DNA of 64,000 nucleotides, from the NCBI GenBank assembly GCA_027924645.1, contig BSBN01000140.1, positions 14,390,501-14,454,500 of the forward strand, read 5' to 3'. The notes beneath the pieces were generated by a model. That model did no database searches, had not been told where the DNA came from, and saw only the letters and a list, made by a program, of their open reading frames with translations. This stretch comes from Cunninghamia lanceolata. Its lineage: Eukaryota > Streptophyta > Pinopsida > Cupressales > Cupressaceae. Below are positions 11,913 through 22,325 of this stretch, in pieces (within the stretch, counting starts at the first letter, position 1; each line of letters starts with the position of its first letter). A program made the translations under genes and the position numbers.

Positions 11913-13376
11913 CTTTCCCTTAACCATCCTCATCTCTTGACAACAACTCCATTCGATTATGTTTGAGCTACCTCTGCAACTAGACCTCTTCACCATACTT
12001 CCTCTACATTTGGGTTTCATTCATCTTCATCAAAGCATGGAAAACCTCCTCAAATGAGACAAAGTCCATAGGGTTCAACCCTGCACCTAAATTAGTACTA
12101 TCCTTCTGCTCAACGCACTGCCACTGGTTTGAATAATATGGCTTAACTTATTCTTGCACTAGGTTTGATTCTTCAGTTTTAATGGTGCGTGAGGGTTAAC
12201 AAATAGAAGGCCACTCCACAACTACCTCCAATACCTCCCTTTCTTGGTCATAGAACCGAGTATCTCGCCAAAAATTTGGTCTGTCCTTTAAGAGTGAGCT
12301 AGTGCAAAGACAAGAGTGATGATATGGAATGGGGGCTAGAAGGGCTTCTTGTGGGGGTCATTCTTTAGGGATAATAGGCTGAATTTGCATAGGAATAGGC
12401 TCACATGAAGGTTGAGGGCTTCTAAATCTTGCAATTTTGAATTTGGGAATTATTTCTGCTACAGGATGAACTAGTGTAGAATGGAGGGGCTTCTAGAAAC
12501 TAGGAATGGAAGAAACTAACCAGGCTTCCAGCCTCTATGTCTGCAAAAGCAATTTCCTTAATTTTTCATCTTTAGTTGCAATCTTGAAAGCTAGGATTTC
12601 TTTATAAGTTCTTTTTGTGCCTCTATTTGTTGTTGGTGAAAGAAGGCTTGATGAGAAAGCTCATCTTACTATTGTTTATAATTTGTCATTCCTTTAAGTT
12701 CCTCCCACTCCCATTGGAAACCTAGGAGTATCTCCATCACCTCACATCTGTTTCTAATGTTAAAATTAAAGGCTTTCTATGGATGATTATACCCTATTTG
12801 TCTTTTAAAATCATTCCAATATTCCTTAATCTCTAGCAGAGCAAGGTAGTCTTCTTAGGGTTGATAATAGGCATTATTAGGCTAATGAGAAGACTGGGCA
12901 GGGGTGGGTGGGAGGAAAGCATCATGAGGATGTTGATATTCTGTAGTGGGTGTATATGACATAAAAATAGAGGTGCTTTGGGCCTAAAATTGCTGGTATG
13001 GAGGCCAATGACTTGTGCTTTGACTAGGTGGAAGGCAATAATCATAGGTTCCATAATAGTTTGACATAATGGAGCATTAAAAGTCATAAATCATTCAAGC
13101 AATAGTGAAATAAGAGAAAACAAATCTACTCATCTAAGAAATGAGATCATACCATAGAGTCTCCATGTGATTGAAATGCTTATCGAAACAAGTTAGACTA
13201 GGAATATCACTGAAATCCTGATCTATTTTTTTAAAGTTCCTTAAGTGCTTGAACTGGCTGCACCAATAGATTTGTTCAGTAGGGTCACCATAGTGCTTCT
13301 TGGATGCTTTCATAGCTGCACATGAACTAGTAACAACACTAAATCTTCTCAATTCATCTCTTACTCAAAGTAGACG
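11913..13376 (-). mobile_element. Element J interior (minus strand), first part
   Basis: Reading down the minus strand from the J primer site at 13377-13399 comes a gag-side leader with degraded open frames. I find no zinc knuckle, protease or RT before F interrupts it at 11912. The strand and direction follow from the LTR and primer site. The lineage is a guess: a primer site starting TTTCTGGC and a very long LTR resemble Tat/Ogre-type Ty3/gypsy elements. Confidence 0.5.
13134..13352 (-). pseudogene. Element J leader/gag-side ORF remnant, function unknown
   Basis: A 72-codon open stretch about 25 bases after the presumed J primer site. It is continued in other frames by a proline- and tyrosine-rich stretch (about 12833-13087) and a Lys/Glu-rich one near 12600-12800. 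I do not recognise the protein. The composition (Q/P/Y-rich and then charged) is common in N-terminal gag regions of plant Ty3/gypsy elements, but nothing here proves that. Confidence 0.3.
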
Positions 13377-13399
13377 ATCCCACCAGGCATGCCAGAAAC
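13377..13399 (-). other. Element J primer-binding site
   Basis: On the minus strand, GTTTCTGGCATGCCTGGTGG directly follows an LTR ending CGATAACA. The TTTCTGGC start and TGGTGGGAT tail resemble primer sites of long-LTR plant Ty3/gypsy elements, which do not use initiator Met tRNA. Confidence 0.5.
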
Positions 13400-14539
13400 T
13401 GTTATCGCTTGGAATTGCACCCTACTTGGAATCTATTAAAGCATTCCAATGACACAATGGGATTGGTCTCAAGGTGTAGGACCTTGCAATTGAGACCAAA
13501 CCTCTAGAGAAGGATGGTTCCTCTTTCTGAGCTTAAGTCTCAAACAATGATGGTTAAATCTAATGCTAATGCTCACAGGGAAAAGGGGTAAGAAGAAACT
13601 AAAATTTAAAGGGAGGCGATGCGCCATATTTGATGTGTTTAACTACACTTGAGTTAACACAACAATGATATCAAAACTGAAAATACTCACATAGACTCAT
13701 ATAAGCTATCATAGAGGTTTAGGTAGAAAAATGGAGCTATGAAAGGGACCATTTTGCCCACAATACAAGCACACAATTTCTAAATATACATAGTATAAAT
13801 CTTTAGAGAGAGGAGAAATACTAATTTATATTGATCGTGAAGGCTAGAAATCCATTACAAGAGAAGAATAATTCATTAAAGAGGAAATAGACACAAAATA
13901 ACAATTTACATTCATAGGTAAATAACAACCAGAGACATCAAAGGCTCAAAATCGACAACAATGTATTGAATCCAATAGGTTCTTATAAAGCATTACAAGG
14001 TCTATAACTACAAAAAATTCCCCTACCGACGCAATGACCCAGAGAAAATAGCTAACAACCAAATTACATCTTTTTCATGTATATATAACTTTTTCCATCA
14101 CTACGTAGCTACAAACACTAAAAATTAGTCAACCCATTGAACAGGTGCCCACATTGCACTAAATTCAGCCCATTGCCATGTCAGGGAATGCATAGAATAG
14201 GATGACAGACATGCTTTGTTAGGTCTGTAAAAGTTGTAGAAGATCACCCATGAGCACAGGTACCTGACAGATAAAGAAGGAAGCTCTAAAATCCTTCTCT
14301 CATACCTGCAAACCCATATTGTCCCTTGTTTGTACTAGCACATTGAAGAATTTAATCATTACAGCTATGTGAATCTAACTAATCTGGAATATTTTACTTA
14401 AGGTATTTAATTCATTGTGCAACAATGGCATGATTTCAGGGAATTGTGCTCTAAAAGATTTTACAAAGGTTTTACAACACCTTAGAGTGTTTCATATTTT
14501 AACTATCCCCTTAGCACTATGATTTTCACCATTATTAGA

Positions 14540-14994
14540 AAATTCACCTTCTGGCAAACTACTGGTTCGCAACCCATCCACATTATCTCCCTATCACCTC
14601 TATCAACGAAATTGCCTTTTGGTGAATTATTCCTTTCTTGCTCTTGGGGACTTCTTTTTCTTCTTCCTCACCTTATCAACAAATTCTTACTTTTGCAAAC
14701 TTACCCAACTTTTACATTGTGCCTCTTTCTTCTTTATTCGGTGAAATTTATATTTCATGAACCAACCTTTGTCTTTGCTTCTTGTGCTTGGTTTTTAATT
14801 TATTTCCTTTGGTCAGAACTTCCTTTGTCGATGAAACTACCTGATTGTGGACCATCGGATCCACAAACCTTTACCCTACCAACCACTTAGTTGATCCTTA
14901 CCTTTTTCCCCTCTATTAGAGAAAACACTCCTTCATGAACTATTTCTGTATTTCTTATTCCTCTTTGGTCAGTGAAGTCTCTTCCTTGCAAACC
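14540..14994. repeat. Degenerate tandem repeat, left block (in J LTR)
   Basis: Units of roughly 130-160 bp with the recurring core GGTCAG...TTC...GAACC. One unit carries an inverted repeat (TGTGGA 14846-14851 with TCCACA 14860-14865). The same repeat family resumes at 43265 on the far side of D. Confidence 0.55.
14990..14994. repeat. Target duplication of element D, left copy
   Basis: AAACC immediately before the D 5' LTR; GAACC follows the D 3' LTR at 43190-43194 (4 of 5 bases agree). Confidence 0.55.
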
Positions 14995-15211
14995 TGTTGG
15001 TGTGAACATGGGTTTTTCCTAACTAGTTTGGTTAATTTTCCCTTGTGTGTATAATTCATATTATTTAACTATTTATTAGTTAAATAATATTCACACATCA
15101 CACATAATTCACATGTTAAGTTGTCTTAGTGAGTCTTCAAGATGTTCCTAGTTGTTTCTAGTTGTTGATAGTTGTCTTATCCTACACATGTGCTCTAGTT
15201 GTCATCCTATC
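14995..15211 (+). repeat. Element D 5' LTR, left half
   Basis: Begins TGTTGGTGTGAAC and matches the D 3' LTR from 42754. It is interrupted after CTATC (15207-15211) by the B/C tandem and resumes at 28058. The 3' LTR at 42960-42990 shows the same site without an insertion. Confidence 0.9.
15207..15211. repeat. Target duplication of the B/C tandem, left copy
   Basis: CTATC, repeated exactly at 28058-28062 just after the last LTR. The unoccupied equivalent in the D 3' LTR carries a single CTATC. Confidence 0.9.
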
Positions 15212-15950
15212 TGTTGCAAGTATGAGGATAACCAGTGTTGTCATTGATGTCAACATACTCATATTGCATTAATGAGAAGGATTGGATGAGCTGTGTGCTG
15301 AGGATATTGAGGAAATCAGTCTCAATTAGGAACAGTGAAGAATAGTGATGACATTAAGGTAAAAGTCCAAGATATGATGAAGATCAGAGGATATGGTTTA
15401 AAGGGTTTGTAGATATGAGTCTTGAGATGATCTAGTCAAGTTTTCAAAGGTCCGTATAATGATCTAAAGAATTTATGACTGCTCTAATAGAACTGGTTCC
15501 GACAGATGTTCACTAGTGACAGATTGTAACAGATTGGTTCAGTGAGCTCTGGAATTGCATTATCTTATTCTACGGATTGGAGGGAGTGTTGAAGAAGTCC
15601 ATGTGAAGTGACAACTAGATTTGTTCAGGGTTTCGAGGTCCAGAAGCACCTTTTTCATTGTGACAGTGATGACAGACTATGTTCTTAAAGTTCTGGATGA
15701 AGAAGAGAAGAATTCCAATAAGCTGATAAAGTGCGGATATTATTGGTGACTCAAGAAAGGTTTTGGTGATCTTTGGATCATGTACAATTCTTATTGGCAG
15801 TCCGTATTGAAGTTAGAGTTTGGATTTGATGTAAAAACTACCAAGTGTTGGTGTTCTTCCTGAGATAGGACGACTGGATGTATTACACGTCTTCCGGATG
15901 ATCTAAAAGTTTTTACTGACTTAGATGATTGTTCCTAAGTCGATGCCTTG

Positions 15951-15960
15951 TATAAATAAA
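15951..15960 (+). promoter_or_regulatory. TATA box in element B 5' LTR
   Basis: TATAAATAAA after CCTAAGTCGATGCCTTG, a context repeated in the other LTRs of this family (21775 and 27547). Probable start region for the element transcript. Confidence 0.65.
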
Positions 15961-16142
15961 GGATTGTGAAGTCATTCCAAAGTGTGTTGTTAGTGGATGA
16001 GTGTGGCATAGCGAAGAAGAAGAGTGAAAGGTAGAGCAGGAGTTTTTGGGCTTAAATGGAACTGATCCAGGCATGATAAAGATGTCAATCTCTAGTTCAA
16101 GTTTGTGATACTTGTTACTTTGTAGACAGTGTGTCACTTGTA

Positions 16143-16202
16143 GGTATTGTGCCTCTTGTGAGTAGTGTGCTTGGTATTGTGCCTCTTGTGAGTAGTGTGC
16201 TT
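16143..16202 (+). repeat. 30-bp tandem duplication in the B 5' LTR
   Basis: The unit starting GGTATTGTGCCTC is present twice in a row (16143-16172 and 16173-16202). The central and 3' LTRs have single related units, so it arose after this LTR separated from them. Confidence 0.85.
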
Positions 16203-16494
16203 GGGCAGTGAGCCCTAATTGGCATGTGCCATCTATTTTTCTTATTCTTCTAATAGAGAATAATCCTTGGGTTAATCACCCCGTGGTTTTTCCCTTGACC
16301 GGGTTTTCCATGTCAAAATCTTGGTGTCTCATGTGTTGATGTGTATATGCTCTGGTGTTTATGCTTTATGCTTTCATGAGTGATTAATTGATATGCTATT
16401 AAATAACAAAGTGGATTTAAGTGTTTGAATTGTAAGCAAGTTTTGGACAACTGATTAACCCCCCCTCTCAGTTGTCCGTCCTAAATCCAACAAT

Positions 16495-16506
16495 TGGTAT
16501 TAGAGC
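16495..16506 (+). other. Element B primer-binding site
   Basis: TGGTATTAGAGC, two bases after the LTR end. It is one change from the initiator-Met tRNA complement TGGTATCAGAGC, which C keeps intact at 22271-22282. Confidence 0.85.
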
Positions 16507-16549
16507 CAAGTTCCTCTAGAAGGAGCTTAGCCGCTTGAGGAGATCTAGG

Positions 16550-19500
16550 ATGTCATCCTACAAGAAGGATAGTCCGAAGTTTGATGGAACCAACTTTACA
16601 CTCTGGAAAGGTCGCATGAAATGTCACTTGTAGTGTATGGGAATAGCGTACTGGTCCATGGTCACAAAAGCATATGTTCCTCCACAGAGTGGTCTGACAA
16701 CCCTAAATGAGCTGACAGATGCTGAAAATAATTTGAGGACCAGAGAGGCTCTTCTAAGTGCATTATCTGACTTAGAGCTCTCAAATGTTATTGACCTACC
16801 AACTGCTTTTGAGATTTGGAACAAACTAGAACTCTTGCATGAAGGAGACTAGTATGTTAAGTGTCCAAGGTTGCAGAGTCTAAAAGGGAAATTTGAAAGA
16901 TTGAAGATGAGAGATGATGAAAACATTACTACCTTTATGCCAAGAGTAAATGAGCTGGTGTGTGGAATTAGGAATGCTGGTGAAGTCTTGGATGAAAATG
17001 AGATTGTTGGCAAAATTCTCAGATCCCTTCCTGCTGCCTGCAAAATCAAGGCTGCTGCCATTGATGAATTCAGAGCCCATACAACTGTCACAAGAGACCA
17101 ATTGGCTAGCAAACTGGCTGCATTTGAAATGACCGAGTTTGGAGATGATCCCCCAAAGACTGAATCTGCATTCAAAGCCAGTGCCTCTGTTGAAAGGTAA
17201 ACAAAGATTTGATCGAGGAGAAAACTCTTCAAGGAAACTGTCATGGTATGATCAAGCAAGAAAAGACATGGAAGTGGAAGAAGTAGAAACAGCTCAACTT
17301 GAAACCTTCATTGCAAAGAGACTGCCAGGAGGATCTGGTGAGTATGAAGGAAAATTACCCTTTAAGTGCTTCAACTGCAATAAGATTGGTCATTTTTCCT
17401 CAAGATGTCCGGAAATATTTACAAGGTTAAATTCTAACAGACAAGGTTCCAAAAGAATTGTTATTATGTTCATGAATAAGATGATAATGAAGGAGTAACA
17501 GATGATGAATCAGAGATAGGAAACAAATCCGGAAATGAATGGGTGTTTATTGCCATCAAGGAAGAAGATCCAATGTCCTCTAAATCTATCAATCATAAGG
17601 TTGTAGAAAGAGCTCTAGCTGCCCAAGTTGAAGAAAAGGGTGATTGGGTTATTGATAGTGGATGCTCTCACCATATGATAGGTGACAAGAACAAGTTCTT
17701 AGATTTGGAAAGGTATGAAGGAGGAATGGTAAAGTTTGGTGATAATTCTGCTGGTAGAATCAGAGGTAGGGGAACTATTTCTTTTGATGGAAAGAACAAA
17801 ACTGGTAATGTATTGTATGTGGAAGCATTGAAGCACAATCTTCTCAGTGTTGGATAGTTGGTGGACAAAGGTTATGATCTCTGGTTCAAGAATGGAAAAT
17901 GCAGGATCTTTGAAAGCTCCAGAACTGAGATTGCATCCGGTACTCAAACAAAAGGTAATATCTTTCATCTAGTTGGTACTAATAAAAGTTGTCCGTTTAT
18001 TCAAGTTGATCAGAGCTGGTTATGGCATAGAAGGATGTGTCATGTAAATTTTGATAACATCATCAAGATAAGCAATACTCAAGGTGTAAGAGATCTTCCA
18101 AAATTGGTAAAACCTAGAAATAGTTTGTGCAAAGAATGTCAGCTAGGTAAATAGAGCAGAGTCTCATTCAAAAGCAAGGATCAGTCCTCTACCAGATTAT
18201 TGGAATTAATTCATACTGATCTATGTGGTCCAATAAGAATCAAGAGTATGCAAGGTGATAGATATTTCATGTTACTGATTGATGACCATTCCCGGATGAT
18301 GTGGGTTACCTTTCTGAAAGAGAAATCAGAAGCTTTTGAGAAGTTCAAAATCTTCAAGGCTATGGTAGAGAATCAAACCGGATTAAAACTAAAATGTCTG
18401 AGGTCTGATAGAGGTGGTGAATTCACATCCAGTGAATTCATAGATTTTTGTGAGAAGCATGGTATAAAGAGATAGTTGTCTACTCGTAGGACTCCATAGT
18501 AGAATGGACTAGTAGAGAGAAAGAACCGGATCATCTAGGAAGCATCCAGGACAATGATGATGGAAGCAAATGTTCCCCAGATGTTTTGGAGAGAAGCTGT
18601 CAGCACTGCAGTCTATACTCTCAATTGAGTTCAAATCAGAAGCAATACTGGTAAGACTCCTTGTGAACTTTGGTTTGGCATCACTCCTACTGTGAGATAT
18701 TTCAGAGTATTTGGTAGCAAATGTTACATTAAAACAGATGAAGATCTAGGAATGTTTGATGCTAGAAGTGATGAAGGAATTTTCTTGGGTTACTCCACTC
18801 AAAGCAAAGCATACCAGTGTTACAATAAGAGACTGAGAAAGATGATAGAAAGTACAAATGTGAAGGTTGATGAAGGAATTGAGAAACCCTCAAGGTTTTA
18901 TGAATATGATGAAGATGATCAGAATGGTGTTCTAGTTCAAGGAGCTCAATCCTCTTCTGAATGTTAGATTCAGATTGATCTGGTAAATCAGGAAGAAGAG
19001 ATAGGTCTGAATGAGCCTAATCAAGAAACAAAAGTGCAAGAAACTCCTAAAGTTCCAAGGTATGTAAGACTGAACCACTCTAAAAATTAGATCATAGGTG
19101 ACAAAAGCAAAGGTGTGCAAACTATAAGGAAAATTGCTCAAAATTCAGATGAATATTGTCTGATTTCAAAGATTGAATCTAAGACAATAAATGAATCCTG
19201 CAATGATGAAAACTGGACCAAAGCAATGGAGGAAGAGTTGATACAAATTGAGAAAAATCACACTTGGGATCTTGTTCCCAGACCTAGAATCAAGAATGTG
19301 ATGAGAAAACCAAATGGGTCTTCTGGAACAAACTAAATGAAGTTGGTGAAGTAATCAGAAATAAAGCTAGATTGGTCTGCAAAGGCTACTCTCAAATAGA
19401 AGGAATTGATTTTGAAGAATCATTTGCTCCGGTGGCAAGAATTGAAGCAGTCAGATTATTTCTTGCATTTGTTGCCTTCAAGGATTTCAAAGTGTATTAG

Positions 19501-20712
19501 ATGGATGTCAAATCTGCCTTCCTAAATGGTGACTTAGAAGAAGAAGTGTACATTGAACAACTGGATGGATTTCAATTATCTGAGGATAGTGATATGGTCT
19601 GCAAATTAAAGAAGGCACTGTATAGACTAAAGAAAGCCCTAAGAGCATGGTATGAAAGATTGGACAAACATCTTTTGAAGATTGGTTTTAACAAAGGTAC
19701 TACTGAAAGTAACCTATATTTCAAAATTGACCATGAAAACATCTTGATTGTTGAAGTATTTGTTGATGATATCATCTTTGGAGGAAGAGACAATATGTAT
19801 AAAAACTTTGTAAATCAAATGAAAAGTGAGTTTGAGATGTCAATGCTTGGTGAAATGAATTTCTTCTTGGGTCTGCAAATTTCTTAATCAAAGAAAGGAA
19901 TCTTTATTTCTCAGACCAAATATGTGAAAGAATTGTTGAGAAAATTTGGGATGGAAGATTCAAAGCCAATTAATACTCCCATGGCAACCGGATGTAAGTT
20001 GAGTAAAGATGATGACTCTCCTAAAGTAGACCAAACAAAGTATAGATCAATGATTGGAGCATTGTTGTATCTCACTCAAACTAGACTAGATATAATGCAC
20101 GCTATTGGTCTTGTGGCTAGATTCCAGGCTAATCCCAAAGAATCTCATGTCATGGCAATCAAAAGGATTTTTAGATATCTAAAAGGAATAGTGGAGTATG
20201 GGTTGTGGTATCCTAGAGATCATGATTTCTCTCTTCATGCATATATAGGTGTAGATTGGATAGGAGATGTGGATGACCAGAAAAGTACCAGTGGTGGAGC
20301 ATTCTTTTTGGGAGAGAGATTGGTTTCTTGGCTAAGCAAGAAACAAAAAGCAATATCTCTGTCTACAACTAAAGCAGAATACATTGCAGTAGCAGGTAGT
20401 TGCACTCAAGTTTTATGGATGAAGCAGATGCTAAGACATATTAAAGTAGAGTATGAGGAGCCTATCACAATTTTTTGTGATAATTCAAGTGCAATAAATA
20501 TTTCTAAGAATCTAGTGTTGCATTCTAAGACTAAGCATATATCCATCAAATTTCACTTTCTATGAGAACAAGTGAACAAGGATGAAGTCAGATTGGAATT
20601 TTTGTCCTCAAAGTATCAAATTGCAGATATCTTTACTAAGCCTCTTCCCAAGGAATCTTTTGAGTATCTCCAGGAGAAGTTAGGGGTTATTGCCCCTCCG
20701 GTGATGAACTAG
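16550..20712 (+). pseudogene. Element B gag-pol, broken copia polyprotein
   Basis: The start is ATG 16550, giving MSSYKKD and then a UBN2-type copia gag. The zinc knuckle CFNCNKIGHFSSRC is near 17370, the protease DSGCSHHM near 17655, the pre-integrase and integrase at about 18020-18560 (HTD near 18215, SDRGGEF near 18405), RT with FVDD near 19760 and RNase H at about 20080-20712. About a dozen in-frame stops are mostly TAG. A 1-base insertion near 17190 and a 1-base loss near 17445 cancel each other; a 2-base gain near 19300 shifts the rest. A substitution-level comparison with C shows most TAGs are CAG there. It is inactive. Confidence 0.92.
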
Positions 20713-21035
20713 GATGCACTGATGTGCATCAGTCCGGTGGATATCACAGTCATATCTTATGATCCGGATTGGTGATGGGGAGCTCCTACTCAGGCAGAGC
20801 AGCTGGTATGATTCTGATGTGTTAAAGTTGCAAGTATGAGCCCTTTGCCATTGATGTCAAAGGGGGAGAGAAGACATGTGAAAAACAAGTGGTTGATGAT
20901 CAAAGGGCAAGCAGTAAAGAAAGAGAAGACATGTGAAGAATTGTTGCTGATAGGGGGAGCTGTGACAGAAAGGAGAAGTTCTTGTCTTGATGGTTTTTCA
21001 CATCATATGTTTCCATCAATGACAAAGGGGGAGAA
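20713..21035 (+). other. Element B 3' untranslated region with polypurine tract
   Basis: Runs from the polyprotein stop to the LTR, with the polypurine tract AAAGGGGGAGAA at 21024-21035. As in A, earlier purine-rich copies follow CATTGATGTCAAAGG (about 20850-20870) and recur near 20955. Confidence 0.75.
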
Positions 21036-22268
21036 TGTTGCAAGTATGAGGATAACTAGTGTTGTCATTGATGTCAACATAGTCATATTGCATTAATGAG
21101 AAGGATTGGATGAGCTGTGTACTGAGGATATTGAGGAAATCAGTCTCAATTAGGAACAGTGAAGAACAGTGATGACATTAAGGTAAAAGTCCAAGATAAG
21201 ATGAAGATCAGAGGATGCAGTTTAAAGGGTTTGCAGATATGAGTCTTGAGATGATCCAGTCAAGTTTTCAGAGGTCCGCATAACAATCTGAAGAATTTAT
21301 GACTGCTCTAGTAGAACTAATTCTGGTAGATGTTCACTGGTGATAGAGTGTCACAGATTGGTCCGTTGAGCTTCAGAATTGCATTATCTCATTCTGTGGA
21401 TTGGAGGGAGTGTTGAAGAAGTCCGTGTGAACTGACAACTAGATTTGTTCATGGTTTGGAGGTCCAGAAGTACCTTTTCAATTGTGACAGTGATGACAGA
21501 CTGTGTTCTTGAAGTTTTGGATGAGGAAGAGAAGAATTCCAGTAAGCTGATAAAGTGTGGATGTTATTGGTGACTCAAGAAAGGTTTTGGTGATCTTTCG
21601 ATTGTGTACAATTCTTATTGGTGGTCCGCATTGAAGTTAGAGTTTGGATTTGATGTAAAAACCACCGGGTGTTGGTGTTCTTCCTAAGACAGGCCGACCA
21701 GATGTATTATACATCATCCGGATGATCTAAAAGTGTTTGTTGTCTTAGATGATTGTTCCTAAGTTGATGCCTTTTATAAATAAAGGATTGTGAAGTCATT
21801 CCAAAGTGTGTTGTTAGCAGATGAGTGTGGCATAGCGAAGAAGAAGAGCAAAAGGCAGAGCATGAGTTTTTGGGCTTAAATGGAACCGATCCAGGCACGA
21901 TAAAGATGTCAATCCCTAGTTCAAGTTTTTGATACTTGTTACTTTGTAGACAGTGTGCCTCCTATGAGTAGTGTGCTTGGGTAGTGAGCCCTAATTGGCA
22001 TGTGCCATCTATTTTTCTTATTCTTCTAATAGAGAATAATCCTTGGGTTAATCACCCCGTGGTTTTTCCCTTGACCATGTTTTCCACATCAAAATCTTGG
22101 TGTCTCATGTGTTGATGTGTATCTGCTCCGATGTTTATGCTTTATTCTTTCATGAGTGATTAATTGATATGCTATTAAATAACAAAGTGGATTTAAGTGT
22201 TTGAATTGTAAGGAAGTTTTGGACAACTGATTCAGCCCCCCTCTCAGTTGTCTATCCTGAATCCAACA
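21036..22268 (+). repeat. Central LTR shared by B and C (1233 bp)
   Basis: Serves both as 3' LTR of B (polypurine tract just before it) and 5' LTR of C (primer site TGGTATCAGAGC at 22271-22282 just after it). No target duplication flanks it, which shows that B and C are not two independent adjoining insertions. TATAAATAAA is at 21775-21784. Confidence 0.93.
21775..21784 (+). promoter_or_regulatory. TATA box in the central B/C LTR
   Basis: TATAAATAAA in the conserved context; it would drive interior C. Confidence 0.6.
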
Positions 22269-22325
22269 ATTGGTATCAGAGCCAAGTTCCTCTAGAAGGA
22301 GCTTAACCGCTTGAGGAGATCCAGA

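Larger units (their letters stand above)
13400..14994 (-). repeat. Element J 5' LTR, portion left of the D insertion
   Basis: The minus-strand LTR end ...CGATAACA is at 13400. The LTR continues to 14994, where D is inserted, and resumes at 43190-43904, where it starts TGTTGTCATATT. Summed length is about 2310 bp. The two portions share a degenerate tandem repeat across the D insertion, which supports the join. Confidence 0.65.
15212..16492 (+). repeat. Element B 5' LTR (1281 bp)
   Basis: TGTTGCAAG...CCAACA, followed by the primer site. It is longer than its partners partly because of a 30-bp tandem duplication at 16143-16172/16173-16202. It contains TATAAATAAA at 15951-15960. Confidence 0.92.
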
